DNA of 64,000 nucleotides from Azospirillum doebereinerae (GCF_003989665.1 NZ_RZIJ01000002.1:186001-250000); one strand, 5' to 3'; positions 41,856-53,634 are shown, numbered from the stretch's first letter. Notes: generated by a model not told the origin, from the sequence alone. Translations and numbers: made by a program.

Positions 41856-42638
41856 ATGACCGAGACCTGCCCCGCCCATCTGGTGGCGCTTGCCCAGCGG
41901 TTGGCCGACTCCAGCGCCAGCGTGATCCGCCGTTATTTCCGCACGCCCTTCTCCGTGGACGACAAGGCCGACCACTCCCCCGTCACCATCGCCGACCGCG
42001 AGGCGGAACGCATCATCCGCACCATCATCGAGGCCCAGCGCCCCGACGACGGCATTTACGGCGAGGAGTTCGGCACCAAGAACCTGGACGCCGAATGGGT
42101 GTGGGTGATCGACCCCATCGACGGCACCAAGTCCTTCATCACCGGGCGCCCGATCTTCGGCACGCTGATCGCCCTGCTGCACCAGGGCCGTCCGGTGCTG
42201 GGCGTGATCGACCAGCCCATCGTCGGCGACCGCTGGATCGGCGTCGCCGGCCGCCCGACCACCCACAACGGCCAGCCGGCCCGCGTCCGCCCCTGCCCCG
42301 GCGGGCTGGCGGCGTCGATGTTCGGCACCACCTCGCCCGACCTGTTCCCCGGCGCGGATTACGACGCCTACCGCCGCGTCGTGACCCAGGTGAAGACCTC
42401 CGCCTATGGCGGCGACTGCTACACCTACGGGCTGCTGGCGTCGGGCTATTACGACCTCGTCGTCGAATCGGGGCTGAAGCTGTACGACTTCGCGGCGCTG
42501 GTGCCGGTGGTGACCGGGGCCGGCGGGCTGATGACCGACTGGCAGGGCAACCCGCTCGACGCCAATTCCACGGGTCAGGTCGTCGCCGCCGGCGACCCGC
42601 GTACCCACCGCGAGGCGCTGGCCGCGCTCGCCGGCTGA
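41856..42638 (+). CDS. hisN: Inositol monophosphatase-family histidinol-phosphatase
   Basis: 260 residues from ATG 41856 with GAGGAG upstream. Metal-binding motifs are ADREAERIIRTII (E), GEEFG (E), WVIDPIDGTKSFITGRPIFGTLIAL (D-P-I-D-G-T) and the C-terminal LYDFAALVPVVTGAGG. The combination DPIDGTKSFITGRP is typical of the HisN branch, which removes phosphate from histidinol phosphate in histidine synthesis. An inositol- or other sugar-phosphatase cannot be excluded. Confidence 0.87.
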   Translation: MTETCPAHLVALAQRLADSSASVIRRYFRTPFSVDDKADHSPVTIADREAERIIRTIIEAQRPDDGIYGEEFGTKNLDAEWVWVIDPIDGTKSFITGRPIFGTLIALLHQGRPVLGVIDQPIVGDRWIGVAGRPTTHNGQPARVRPCPGGLAASMFGTTSPDLFPGADYDAYRRVVTQVKTSAYGGDCYTYGLLASGYYDLVVESGLKLYDFAALVPVVTGAGGLMTDWQGNPLDANSTGQVVAAGDPRTHREALAALAG

Positions 42639-42655
42639 TCGTTTTGGACACCGAC

Positions 42656-43162
42656 ATGACCACCATCGACAAACCCGCCCGTTCCGTCTTCGAAACCTCG
42701 CCCGAAAAGCTGCGCCCCTTCCTGGAAGGACTGGCGGCGCGGGTGTCGGGCGGTTCCAACTGGCTGGTGCGCAAGAAAACCGTCTGCGACCTGCTGCTCG
42801 GCCTCGACGCCTTCTTCGCCCTTCCGGCGGCCGAGCGCCGTGCCCTGATGGCCGAGGGCGCCACCCCCGAGGAGGACGGCGACGGCGGCCCCGCCGATTT
42901 CCGCAAGGTCCTGCCGCTCTACGTCGGCGCGATCCTCGAAGGGCTGGACGAGTCGGCGCTGACCGTCCCCGAACAGGCCGCCATCTATCTGCTGTCGATC
43001 CACCCGGAGCACCAGCAGGCGGCGGAACGCTGGATGCTGGCCGACCCGCGCAACGGCAAGGCGGTGCGCAAGCTGATGCGGACCGACCGCCGCTATCGCC
43101 AGTTGATGGACCGCATGGCCGATCACTGGCGGAAGACCCGCACGCCGGGCGCCGCCGCCTAA
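42656..43162 (+). CDS. Hypothetical protein
   Basis: 168 residues, 17 bases after hisN. Sequence (SPEKLRPFLEGLAARVSGGSNWLVRKKTVCDLLLGLDAFFALPAAERRALMAEG, then LTVPEQAAIYLLSIHPEHQQAAERWMLADPRNGKAVRKLMRTDRRYRQLMDRMADHW) is helical and soluble, with no membrane segment or known motif. Co-directional and close to hisN, so probably co-transcribed. Function unknown. Confidence 0.72.
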   Translation: MTTIDKPARSVFETSPEKLRPFLEGLAARVSGGSNWLVRKKTVCDLLLGLDAFFALPAAERRALMAEGATPEEDGDGGPADFRKVLPLYVGAILEGLDESALTVPEQAAIYLLSIHPEHQQAAERWMLADPRNGKAVRKLMRTDRRYRQLMDRMADHWRKTRTPGAAA

Positions 43163-43249
43163 CATGTTGCGGAGCCAAGATTAAACCTTGACCCTGGCGT
43201 GGGCGTGGCAATCTATCGAAGGCAGTTCGACCAGCCACGGGCCACGCCG

Positions 43250-45073
43250 ATGCGTCGTGTTTTCGCTGTCGCCGCCACGCTTTTCGCCCTCGCGGCTCCG
43301 ATTCCGGGGCCGGCTTGGGCCGACGGCGTCGCCGTTCCGGCCCTGAAACAGTTCGGCGAGCCGCAGTTCAAGCCGGGCTTCACCCATTTCCCCCACGTCA
43401 ACCCCGACGCGCCCAAGGGCGGGGCGGTGACGCTGGCCGAACCGGGCAGCTTCGACAGCCTGAACGGGCTGGTCCTGCGCGGGGTCAAGCCGCGCACGCT
43501 GGGGCTGATTTCCGACTCGCTGATGGTCGGCTCGGGCTGGGAGCTGGACGCCGCCTATGGCGCGCTGGCCGAGAGCGTGGCGGTGGCCGACGACCGGGGC
43601 TCCGCCGTCTTCACCCTGCGGGCGGACGCGCGCTGGCACGACGGCGTGGCGGTGACGGCGCAGGACGTGGTCTTCACCTGGGACATGATCCAGGCCCATG
43701 GCGCGCCCTTCATCAAGTCCTTCCTCGACCACATCGCCAAGGTCGAGGCGCTGGATGACCACCGCGTCAAGATCACCCTGACCGGCACCGGCGAGATCAA
43801 GCCGATCATCGACTTCGCCGTCACCATGTCGCCGCAGCCCAAGCATTGGTGGACCTCCAACGGGCGGGACATCTCCAAGACGACGCTGGAGCCGCCGCTC
43901 GGCAGCGGCCCCTACCGGATCAAGACGGTCGACGCCGGCCGCTCGATCACCTACGAGCGGGTCGCCGACTACTGGGGCAAGGATCTGCCGGTCCGGCGCG
44001 GCTTCTACAACTTCGACAGCGTCAAGATCGACTTCTACCGCGACGACGACGTGATGTTCGAGGCGTTCAAGGCCGGCGGCTACGACTTCCGGGGCGAGTA
44101 CCGGGCGCAGCGCTGGACCACCGGCTACGACTTTCCCGCCTTCAAGGATGGCCGCGTCGCCAAGATCGCGGTACCGAGCGAGCTGCCGCTGGGCGCGCAG
44201 GCCTTCCGCCTGAACACGCGCCGCGCCAAGTTCGCCGATCCACGGGTGCGCGAGGCGATCGGCCTGCTCTTCGACTTCGACTGGATCCGCAAGAACATCC
44301 TCTACGGCCAGTACGAGCGGACGGTGTCGAACTTCCCCAACTCCGATTTCGGGGCCAAGGGGACACCGTCGCCCGCCGAGCTGGCCCTACTGGGGCCGTT
44401 CCGGGGCAAGATCCCCGAGCGCGTCTTCACCCAGGCCTACGAGCCGGCCAAGACCGACGGCAGCGGCAACAACCGCGCCCAGACGCGCGAGGCGACGCGC
44501 CTGTTCAAAGAGGCCGGCTGGGAGACCCGCAACGGCAAGCTGACCAACGTGAAGACCGGCGAGGTGATGACCATCGAGTTCCTCGACGGCACCGGATCGC
44601 TCAGCCGCGTCATCCAGCCCTATGTCGAGGCGCTGCGCCGGATCGGCATCGACGCCAGCCTGCGCATCGTCGACACCGCCCAGTATCAGGCGCGAACCGA
44701 CGAGTTCGACTTCGACACCATCGTCACCAACATGAACTTCTTCACCCCGCCGGGCAGCGAGTTGCGCGGCTATTTCGGCTCGGCCGCCGCGACGGTCCAG
44801 GGCTCCGCCAACTACGCCGGCATCCGCGAGCCGGCGGCCGACGCGCTGATCGAGACGGCGCTGGCCGCCAAGGATCTGGAGACCGTCCAGGCCGCCACCC
44901 GCGCGCTGGACCGCGTGCTGCTGTGGAACTTCTACATGGTGCCGCATTGGTACAACCCGGAGAACTGGATCGCCTACAAGACGCGGCTGGCCTTCCCCGC
45001 CACCCCGCCGAAATACGACCAGGACTACCGCAACACGAATTTCCCGGCGACGTGGTGGGTGGCGCAGCCTTGA
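43250..45073 (+). CDS. Extracellular solute-binding protein, YejA-like (first copy)
   Basis: 607 residues. ATG 43250 opens a signal peptide (RRVFAVAATLFALAAPIPGPAWA, cleavage after AWA). The mature protein is a family 5 peptide-binding protein: FTHFPHVNPDAPKGGAVTLAEPGSFDSLNGLVLRG, GSGPYRIKTVDAGRSITYERVADYWGKDLP, RRGFYNFDSVKIDFYRDDDVMFEAFKAGGYDF. It is clearly paralogous to the next gene along its whole length. It delivers oligopeptides or related compounds in the periplasm to the YejBEF transporter encoded downstream. Confidence 0.93.
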   Translation: MRRVFAVAATLFALAAPIPGPAWADGVAVPALKQFGEPQFKPGFTHFPHVNPDAPKGGAVTLAEPGSFDSLNGLVLRGVKPRTLGLISDSLMVGSGWELDAAYGALAESVAVADDRGSAVFTLRADARWHDGVAVTAQDVVFTWDMIQAHGAPFIKSFLDHIAKVEALDDHRVKITLTGTGEIKPIIDFAVTMSPQPKHWWTSNGRDISKTTLEPPLGSGPYRIKTVDAGRSITYERVADYWGKDLPVRRGFYNFDSVKIDFYRDDDVMFEAFKAGGYDFRGEYRAQRWTTGYDFPAFKDGRVAKIAVPSELPLGAQAFRLNTRRAKFADPRVREAIGLLFDFDWIRKNILYGQYERTVSNFPNSDFGAKGTPSPAELALLGPFRGKIPERVFTQAYEPAKTDGSGNNRAQTREATRLFKEAGWETRNGKLTNVKTGEVMTIEFLDGTGSLSRVIQPYVEALRRIGIDASLRIVDTAQYQARTDEFDFDTIVTNMNFFTPPGSELRGYFGSAAATVQGSANYAGIREPAADALIETALAAKDLETVQAATRALDRVLLWNFYMVPHWYNPENWIAYKTRLAFPATPPKYDQDYRNTNFPATWWVAQP

Positions 45074-45134
45074 TGTGGACTCATTGGCGGGCTACTTCGG
45101 TCAGACCGGGTTTTTAAGCAAGAAAGGATCGGGC

Positions 45135-46976
45135 ATGAGGGGTCGGAAGCGAAGGATGCTGGCGGCGCTGGCCGGCGCGCTGCTGCTGGCGGGTCCGCTC
45201 GCCGCGCAGGAAGGCGGCTCCCACGCCATCGCGCTCCACGGCACGCCGAAATACGGGCCGGACTTCCAGCATTTCGACTACGCCGATCCCAACGCCCCCA
45301 AGGGGGGCGAGGTCAAGCTGATGGCCATGGGCGGCTTCGACAACCTCAACCCCTTCATCCTGCGCGGCCAGACCGCCGCCGGCGCCACGCTGGTGTTCGA
45401 GACGCTCACCGTGGGCAGCAGCGACGAGGCGGTCACCGAATACGGCCTGCTGGCCGAGAGCATCGCCGTGGCCGAGGACCGCAGTTGGGTGTCCTTCACC
45501 CTGCGTCCCCAGGCCCGCTTCAATGACGGCAAGCCGGTCACCGCCGACGACGTGATCTGGAGCTTCCAGACGCTGAAGGAGAAGGGCCACCCGATCTACC
45601 GCACCTACTACGCCGACGTGGTCAAGGCGGAGAAGACCGGGGAGCGGACCGTCAAGTTCAGCTTCAAGGGCACTGACAACGCCGAGCTGCCGGTCATCAT
45701 GGGCCAGCTTCCGGTGCTGCCCAAGCACGTCTTCGACACCCGCCCCTTCGAATCGACGACGCTGGAGCCGCTGGTCGGCAGCGGCCCCTATGTGGTGGCC
45801 GAGGTGCAGCCCGGCCGCTCCATCACCTACCAGCGCGTCGCCGACTGGTGGGGCAAGGATCTGCCGCTCAACCGGGGCCGCTACAACTTCGACCGGCTGC
45901 GCTACGACTACTACCGCGACCTCGACGTCGGGTTCGAGGCGTTCAAGGCCGGCGCCTTCGACTTCCGGCTGGAGAATTCCTCGAAGAACTGGACGACCGG
46001 CTACAACGTGCCCGCCGTCAAGGACGGCCAGATCGTCCGCGAGGAGCTGAAGCACCAGGATCCGCAGGGGATGCAGGCCTTCGTCCTCAACCTGCGCCGC
46101 CCGGTCTTCCAGGACCGGCGGGTGCGCGAGGGGCTGAACTACCTGTTCGACTACGAATGGACCCGGACCAACCTGTCCTACGGCCTGTTCCAGCGGACCA
46201 AGAGCTACTTCGCGAACTCCGAGCTGGCCTCCAGCGGCCCGCCCTCCCCCGCCGAGCTGGCGCTGCTGGAGCCGTTCCGCGGCAAGATCCCGGACGAGGT
46301 CTTCACCACGCCCTTCGAGCCGCCCAAGACCGACGGCAGCGGCAACATCCGGGCGAACCTGCGCACGGCGCTGGGGCTGTTCAAGGAGGCCGGCTGGGAG
46401 TTGAAGAACAACAAGCTGACCAATGTGAAGACCGGCGAGCCGTTCCGCTTCGAGTTCCTGCTGGTCCAGGCCGACATGGAGCGCATCGTCCAGCCCTTCC
46501 TGCGCAACTTGGAACGGGCGGGCATCGAGGCCGGCATCCGCGTGGTCGACACCGCGCAGTACCAGAACCGCACCGACAACTTCGACTACGACGTGATCAT
46601 CGAGCGCTTCCCCCAGTCGCTGTCGCCTGGCAACGAGCAGCGCGACTATTGGGAATCCTCGCGCGCCGATTTGCCGGGCAGCAAGAACAGCATCGGCATC
46701 AAGGATCCGGCGGTGGACGCGCTGGTGGAAAAGGTGATCGCCGCCCCCGACCGCGACAGCCTGATCGCCGCGACCCGCGCGCTCGACCGCGTGCTGCTGT
46801 GGAACTGGTACGTCATTCCGCACTGGCACGACAGTGTCTATCGCGTCGCCTATTGGAACCGTTTCTCCCATCCGGCGGTTGCCCCGAGGTACGGTCTGGG
46901 CTTCACCGATCTCTGGTGGGTCGATCCGGAGAAGAACGCCAAGCTCGCCTCCAGCCCCCGCCGCACGGGGCCGTAA
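45135..46976 (+). CDS. yejA: Extracellular solute-binding protein YejA (second copy)
   Basis: 613 residues from ATG 45135 (AAAGGATC upstream). A signal peptide (RRMLAALAGALLLAGPLAAQ) is followed by HGTPKYGPDFQHFDYADPNAPKGGEVKLMAMGGFDNLNPFILRG, the YejA signature region, VGSGPYVVAEVQPGRSITYQRVADWWGKDLPLNRGRYNFD, and a full C-terminal lobe ending in WYVIPHWHDSVYRVAYWNRF. YejA homologues bind peptides such as microcin C in enterobacteria; the substrate here is unknown. Directly upstream of yejB. Confidence 0.94.
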   Translation: MRGRKRRMLAALAGALLLAGPLAAQEGGSHAIALHGTPKYGPDFQHFDYADPNAPKGGEVKLMAMGGFDNLNPFILRGQTAAGATLVFETLTVGSSDEAVTEYGLLAESIAVAEDRSWVSFTLRPQARFNDGKPVTADDVIWSFQTLKEKGHPIYRTYYADVVKAEKTGERTVKFSFKGTDNAELPVIMGQLPVLPKHVFDTRPFESTTLEPLVGSGPYVVAEVQPGRSITYQRVADWWGKDLPLNRGRYNFDRLRYDYYRDLDVGFEAFKAGAFDFRLENSSKNWTTGYNVPAVKDGQIVREELKHQDPQGMQAFVLNLRRPVFQDRRVREGLNYLFDYEWTRTNLSYGLFQRTKSYFANSELASSGPPSPAELALLEPFRGKIPDEVFTTPFEPPKTDGSGNIRANLRTALGLFKEAGWELKNNKLTNVKTGEPFRFEFLLVQADMERIVQPFLRNLERAGIEAGIRVVDTAQYQNRTDNFDYDVIIERFPQSLSPGNEQRDYWESSRADLPGSKNSIGIKDPAVDALVEKVIAAPDRDSLIAATRALDRVLLWNWYVIPHWHDSVYRVAYWNRFSHPAVAPRYGLGFTDLWWVDPEKNAKLASSPRRTGP

Positions 46977-47026
46977 AAGCGATATAAGAACAAAGGCTTG
47001 AACCAAGGGGGATCGGGACACACGCG

Positions 47027-48139
47027 ATGCTGGCCTACATCATCCGCCGCCTTCTGCTGATCATCCCGACGCTGTTCGGGATCATGGTGATCAACTTCCT
47101 GATCGTGCAGATCGCCCCCGGCGGCCCGATCGAGCAGATGATCGCCCGCGTCCAGGGCACGGCGGTGGAGGCCACCTCGCGCATCGGCGGCGCGGCCGGC
47201 GGCGACGCCGGATCCGCCCCGCAGGCCCAGGCTCAGGCCGGCGGCGACACCGGCAGCCGCTACCGCGGCGCCCAGGGCCTCGACCCCGCCTTCATCAAGC
47301 AGCTGGAGAAGGAGTTCGGCTTCGACAAGCCGCTGCCGGAACGCTTCGTCCACATGATGTCGAACTACGCCGTGTTCGACTTCGGCACCAGCTACTTCCG
47401 CGACCAGAAGGTGGTCGATCTGGTGTTGCAGAAGATGCCCGTGTCGATCTCGCTCGGCATCTGGACGACGCTGATCGTCTATCTGGTGTCGATCCCACTC
47501 GGCATCGCCAAGGCGGTGCGCGACGGGCAGCCCTTCGACGTGTGGACGTCCGGCGTCGTCATCGTCGGCTACGCCATCCCCAGCTTCCTGTTCGCGGTGC
47601 TGCTGATCGTGGTGTTCGCCGGCGGGCGCTACCTCGACTGGTTCCCCTTGCGTGGGCTGGTCTCCGACAATTGGGGCGACCTGCCCTGGTACAAACAGGT
47701 TCTCGACTACGCCTGGCACATGGCGCTGCCGGTGCTGTCGATGGTGATCGGCGGCTTCGCCGGGCTGACCATGCTGACCAAGAACTCCTTCCTGGAGGAG
47801 ATCGGCAAGCAATACGTCATCACCGCCCGTGCCAAGGGGCTGGCCGAGCGCCGCGTGCTGTACGGCCACGTCTTCCGCAACGCTATGCTGATCGTCATCG
47901 CCGGTTTCCCCGGCGCCTTCATCGGCATCCTGTTCACCGGGGCGCTGCTGATCGAGGTGATCTTCTCGCTCGACGGGCTGGGGCTGCTGGGCTTCGAGGC
48001 GGCGATCAACCGCGACTACCCGGTGATGTTCGGGACGCTGTACTTCTTCACGCTGCTGGGGCTGATCATGAACCTGGTCGGCGACGTCACCTACGTGATG
48101 GTCGACCCCCGCATCGACTTCGACTCGCGGAGGGTGTGA
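47027..48139 (+). CDS. yejB: Peptide ABC transporter permease YejB
   Basis: 370 residues. The N-terminal helix ([41 protein letters not shown]) is the classical DppB-type start. A Gly/Ala/Gln-rich insert at about 45-85 precedes five further helices with the EAA loop ([36 protein letters not shown]). Members of the YejB branch are of this length with the same inserted loop. It forms the membrane channel with YejE. Its stop overlaps the yejE ATG (TGATG). Confidence 0.95.
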   Translation: MLAYIIRRLLLIIPTLFGIMVINFLIVQIAPGGPIEQMIARVQGTAVEATSRIGGAAGGDAGSAPQAQAQAGGDTGSRYRGAQGLDPAFIKQLEKEFGFDKPLPERFVHMMSNYAVFDFGTSYFRDQKVVDLVLQKMPVSISLGIWTTLIVYLVSIPLGIAKAVRDGQPFDVWTSGVVIVGYAIPSFLFAVLLIVVFAGGRYLDWFPLRGLVSDNWGDLPWYKQVLDYAWHMALPVLSMVIGGFAGLTMLTKNSFLEEIGKQYVITARAKGLAERRVLYGHVFRNAMLIVIAGFPGAFIGILFTGALLIEVIFSLDGLGLLGFEAAINRDYPVMFGTLYFFTLLGLIMNLVGDVTYVMVDPRIDFDSRRV

Positions 48140-49236
48140 TGGCGGCGTCACGGCTTTCCCCGGTCACCCGGCGGCGGCTCGCGAATTTCCGGGCCAACCG
48201 GCGCGGCTTCTGGTCCTTCTGGATCTTCCTGGTGCTGTTCATCGGCTCGCTGGGGGCGGAGTTCATCGCCAACGACAAGCCGCTGCTGATCCGCTACGAC
48301 AACGCGCTCTACTGGCCGGTCTTCAACGCCTACCCCGAAACCACCTTCGGCGGCGAGTTCGAGACGGAGACCGATTACCGCGACCCCTTCGTGCGTGAGC
48401 TGATCGAGGGCAAGGGGTGGATCGTCTGGGCTCCGGTCCGCTACAGCTACCGGACCATCAACTACAATTTGCCGGTCCCCGCCCCGGCCCCGCCGTCCGC
48501 CGAGAACTGGCTCGGCACCGACGACCAGGGGCGCGACGTGGTGGCCCGGCTGATCTACGGCTTCCGCATCTCGGTGCTGTTCGGGCTGGTGCTGACGGCG
48601 TTCTCCTCGGTCATCGGGGTGATGGCGGGGGCGGTACAGGGCTATTTCGGTGGGCTGACCGACCTGCTGTTCCAGCGTTTCATCGAGATCTGGCAGGGGC
48701 TGCCGACCCTGTTCCTGCTGATCATCCTGGCCAGCGTGGTGACGCCGACCTTCTGGTGGCTGCTGGGGCTGCTGCTGCTGTTCTCGTGGACGGCGCTGGT
48801 TCATGTGGTGCGGGCGGAGTTCCTGCGGGCGCGCAACCTCGACTACGTCCGGGCGGCCAAGGCGCTGGGGGCGAGCGACGTGACGATCATGGTGCGGCAC
48901 GTCCTGCCCAACGCCATGGTGGCGACGCTGACCTTCATGCCCTTCATCCTCAACGGCTCGATCACCACGCTGACGGCGCTGGATTTCCTCGGCTTCGGCC
49001 TGCCGCCGGGCTCGCCCTCGCTGGGCGAACTGCTGGCGCAGGGCAAGGCCAACCTCCAGGCGCCGTGGCTGGGTCTGACGGCCTTCTTCGTGCTGGCGAT
49101 CATGCTGAGCCTGCTGATCTTCATCGGCGAGGCGGTGCGCGACGCCTTCGACCCGCGCAAGACCATCGCGCAGCTCTCCACCGCGACTCCGGGCGAGCCG
49201 GCGGCGGCGGTCGCGCGCAAGGAAGCGGCGGAATGA
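48139..49236 (+). CDS. yejE: Peptide ABC transporter permease YejE
   Basis: 365 residues. RRRLANFRANRRGFWSFWIFLVLFIGSLGAEFIANDKPLLIRYDNALYWPVF is the YejE-specific N-terminus with its long periplasmic loop (ETDYRDPFVRELIEGKGWIVWAPVRYSYRTINY). Then NWLGTDDQGRDVVARLIYGFRISVLFGL and the EAA motif AEFLRARNLDYVRAAKALGASDVTIMVRHVLPNAM, as in DppC-type permeases. Translationally coupled to yejB. Confidence 0.95.
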   Translation: MAASRLSPVTRRRLANFRANRRGFWSFWIFLVLFIGSLGAEFIANDKPLLIRYDNALYWPVFNAYPETTFGGEFETETDYRDPFVRELIEGKGWIVWAPVRYSYRTINYNLPVPAPAPPSAENWLGTDDQGRDVVARLIYGFRISVLFGLVLTAFSSVIGVMAGAVQGYFGGLTDLLFQRFIEIWQGLPTLFLLIILASVVTPTFWWLLGLLLLFSWTALVHVVRAEFLRARNLDYVRAAKALGASDVTIMVRHVLPNAMVATLTFMPFILNGSITTLTALDFLGFGLPPGSPSLGELLAQGKANLQAPWLGLTAFFVLAIMLSLLIFIGEAVRDAFDPRKTIAQLSTATPGEPAAAVARKEAAE

Positions 49237-49261
49237 CGGAACAAAGAAGGCTGCAACGCCC

Positions 49262-50889
<1,628 letters not shown>

Positions 50890-50893
<4 letters not shown>

Positions 50894-51456
50894 CGCCGGC
50901 CCTTCGGCGCAACAGCGACCTCGCGCCATTGGCCGGGCGCCAGCCCGTCCAGCGTCCAATCCCCGATCGACCAGCGGATCAGCCGCAGGGTCGGGAAGCC
51001 GACCGCCGCCGTCATCCGGCGAACCTGCCGGTTGCGCCCCTCGCGCAGGGTCAGCGCGATCCAACTGGTCGGGATGGCGGCGCGGAAGCGCACCGGCGGA
51101 TCGCGCGGCCACAGCCCGGCGGGCTCCTCCATGCGGCGAACCTCGGCGGGCAGGGTCGGGCCGTCCTTCAGCGTCACCCCGTTGCGCAGGGCCGCCAACG
51201 CCGCGTCGGTCGGCACGCCCTCCACCTGCACCCAATAGGTCTTGGGCATCTTGTTCTTCGGCGCCGCGATGCGGGCGATCAGCGCGCCGTCGTCGCTCAG
51301 CGCCAGCAGCCCCTCGCTGTCGCGGTCCAGCCGGCCGGCGGCGTAGACGCCCGGCACCGGGACATGGGCCGCCAGGGTCGGCCGCCCCTGGTCGTCGGTG
51401 AACTGGGGCAGCACGCCATAGGGCTTGTTCAGCAGGATCAGGCGCGGCACGGACAT
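50890..51456 (-). CDS. rluE: 23S rRNA pseudouridine synthase RluE-like
   Basis: 188 residues, short like E. coli RluE and without the S4 domain of Rsu[53 protein letters not shown] holds the catalytic Asp in [11 protein letters not shown]; later [12 protein letters not shown] and [25 protein letters not shown] are the family's RNA-binding loops. RluE makes pseudouridine 2457 in 23S rRNA. The 3' end overlaps yejF convergently by four bases. Confidence 0.9.
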
Positions 51457-51537
51457 CCTCTCGGGGAAGCTTCACGCGGGAATCGGAAAGGCGCTATGGT
51501 CACCGCCTTTCACTCACCTATAGCAGGGGGACCGGTC

Positions 51538-52464
51538 GTGACGCTTCTGTTCTGCTCCGCCAGCGACAACGCCGAGGTCTGGCGGTCCGAGATCGCCAAG
51601 CGCCTGCCCGATCTGGAAATCCGCGTCTGGCCCGACATTGGCGATCCCGCCGACATCCGCATGGCGCTGGTGTGGAAGCCGCCGGCCGGGATGCTGGCCG
51701 GGCTGCCCAACGTGTCGCTGATCGTCTCGCTCGGCGCCGGGGTGGAGCCGCTGCTGGAGGACCCCACCCTACCCGACGTGCCGCTGGTCCGCATGGTGTC
51801 GGACGGGCTGACGGTGGACATGGCCGGCTACGTCGCGCTCCAGGTCCTGCGCTGGCACCGGCTGGTGCAGGAATACGCCGACCTCCAGGCGGCAACGCGC
51901 TGGGAGCCGATGGACCACAAGCCGGCCTCGGCGGTGACGGTCGGCATCCTCGGCCTCGGCGAGCTGGGCGCCGCCTCGGCCCGCACGCTGCGGACGATGG
52001 ATTACCGGGTGCTGGGCTGGAGCCGAAGCCCGAAGAACCTGGACGGGGTGGAGAGCTTTTCCGGTGCCGACGGCTTGGCGGCGATGCTCGGGCGGACCGA
52101 AATCCTCGTCTGCCTGCTGCCGCTGACGGGGGAGACCCACGGCATCCTGAACGCGGAGTTGTTTGCCGCCCTGCCGGCGGGCGCCGTCGTGGTCAACGCG
52201 GCACGCGGCCGGCATCTGGTGGAGGAGGATCTGCTGGCGGCGCTCGACTCCGGTCGCCTGCGCGGGGCCAGCCTGGACGTCTTCGTCACCGAGCCGCTGC
52301 CACCGGACCATCCCTTCTGGCGCCACCCGAAGATCGTCATCACCCCGCACGTCGCGGCGATCACCCACCCGTCGCTGTCGGCCGAACAGGTCGCCGAAGC
52401 CGTGCGCGCCTTCCGGGCCGGGCGTCCGCTGCCCAATCTGGTGGACCGCAAGCGCGGCTATTGA
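51538..52464 (+). CDS. ghrA: Glyoxylate/hydroxypyruvate reductase A
   Basis: 308 residues from a GTG at 51538 with AGGGGGA about seven bases upstream; an ATG at 51496 would add 14 unlikely residues. Length matches GhrA (about 312). The Rossmann motif is VGILGLGELGAASARTL; the D-2-hydroxyacid dehydrogenase signatures are LLPLTGETHGILNAELFAALPAGAVVVNAARGRHLVEEDLLAALDSGRL and the catalytic His in ITPHVAAITHP, with R in NAARG and E in VTEPLPPDHPFW. It reduces glyoxylate or hydroxypyruvate with NADPH. Confidence 0.9.
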   Translation: MTLLFCSASDNAEVWRSEIAKRLPDLEIRVWPDIGDPADIRMALVWKPPAGMLAGLPNVSLIVSLGAGVEPLLEDPTLPDVPLVRMVSDGLTVDMAGYVALQVLRWHRLVQEYADLQAATRWEPMDHKPASAVTVGILGLGELGAASARTLRTMDYRVLGWSRSPKNLDGVESFSGADGLAAMLGRTEILVCLLPLTGETHGILNAELFAALPAGAVVVNAARGRHLVEEDLLAALDSGRLRGASLDVFVTEPLPPDHPFWRHPKIVITPHVAAITHPSLSAEQVAEAVRAFRAGRPLPNLVDRKRGY

Positions 52465-52475
52465 ACGGGCGGCCG

Positions 52476-52946
52476 TTAAACGGACAGACCGGCCAGCGCC
52501 TCGTCGGCGGGTTCCGCCGACGCGGTCTTGCCGGAGAGGAGATCGGCCTCCAACCGGGTTTTGGCGGCGTCGGCCAGCGCCTCCTCGGCGCGGACACGGG
52601 TCATGTCCTCCTCGGTGACGGCCCCGGCGGCGATCACCAGCTCGGCGAAATCGGAGAGGAAAACGCTGCCCCTGACGGTGCGCTGGACCAGCACGTTGCG
52701 CTTGTCATCGAGGTCGCGCTTGCGCTTGACGAAGCTCAGCACCGACAGTCGGTCGAGCGCGCGGGTCACGGCGGGTTTGGAGATGTTCAGGGTCGCGGCG
52801 AGACCGCGCACGGTGTGGGGCGGGTCGGTCAGGTAGACCTGGAGCAGGATCGCCAACTGGCGGGCCGAGAGGTCCGGCCCGTCCTGCCGCACGCTGGCGA
52901 CCAGCGCGGTCCGCCACAACCCGAGCGCCTTGAGGTTCCGTGCCAT
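52476..52946 (-). CDS. MarR-family transcriptional regulator
   Basis: 156 residues. The winged helix-turn-helix is clear: DLSARQLAILLQVYLTDPPHTVRGLAATLNISKPAVTRALDRLSVLSFVKRKRDLDDKRNVLVQRTVRGSVFL, with the DxRxxxxxxT wing motif. MarR proteins are dimeric repressors released by small ligands. It converges with ghrA, leaving 11 bases; its target is unknown. Confidence 0.9.
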   Translation of the reverse strand: MARNLKALGLWRTALVASVRQDGPDLSARQLAILLQVYLTDPPHTVRGLAATLNISKPAVTRALDRLSVLSFVKRKRDLDDKRNVLVQRTVRGSVFLSDFAELVIAAGAVTEEDMTRVRAEEALADAAKTRLEADLLSGKTASAEPADEALAGLSV

Positions 52947-53106
52947 GCTTCCCCCACCAAGCCCGTGCCCGGACCCGCAACCGGGACACGCGCGCCGAGT
53001 GTGGCGTAGCCATCCTACGCAGGCAAGCCTTTCGCGGCGGGCTGGACGATCAGGGGGGCGTGCTGTGTCGGACGAGGCGTGAACAGCGGCGAGGCGACGG
53101 GGCGAC

Positions 53107-53634
53107 TCAGGGAGCGGCGGCGCGCACCATGAAGAGCTTTCCGGACCGGCGCCTCACAAGCGAGGCCAGGACCGGATCGTCCCGAACCTCTCTCCGGAAG
53201 AGAGCGACGCTGGCGCAGAGCGCGTCGGCCAAGTCCTCGATCCTCACGACCACGTCGGTCCGGCCCGAAATTTCGGCGCCTGCCGTCGGCTCGGGCTTAT
53301 CCCGATGCCCCCAGCTGTAGAAGATCCGCCGGGCATTGCCATCGTCGCTCAGCGACGACTCCGCGGTTGCGGTGTGCACGATCCCGCAGCGCGCGGCGTA
53401 GAGGTCGAGACCGGAAACGCCGATGCGTTCCTGGCAACCCATATGGTGCTCCGCCCATTTGATGAACTGACGCTTGCCGGTCTTCTTCACCAACGCCGGC
53501 CGGGAAAGGGCGGCCATGATGTCGATGCCCGTGTAGATCAGCACCAAAGCCGGCGTTCTGAGATCGTTGTCGAGACACAGCGCGATGGCGTCGAGATGGT
53601 CGTCGACCTTGCTCAAGAGGTTGTCCGCGCTCAC
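53107..53634 (-). CDS. Hypothetical protein
   Basis: 175 residues. Helical start (LLSKVDDHLDAIALCLDNDLRTPALVLIYTGIDIMAALSRPA), then FIKWAEHHMG, LYAARCGIVHTATAESSLSDDG and RRIFYSWG. The pattern of a short helical bundle with a conserved RxGxxH (AARCGIVHT) resembles HEPN-like or similar small uncharacterised proteins, but I cannot assign it firmly. It lies 28 bases downstream of fliG on the same strand, in separate function. Confidence 0.7.
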   Translation of the reverse strand: MSADNLLSKVDDHLDAIALCLDNDLRTPALVLIYTGIDIMAALSRPALVKKTGKRQFIKWAEHHMGCQERIGVSGLDLYAARCGIVHTATAESSLSDDGNARRIFYSWGHRDKPEPTAGAEISGRTDVVVRIEDLADALCASVALFRREVRDDPVLASLVRRRSGKLFMVRAAAP

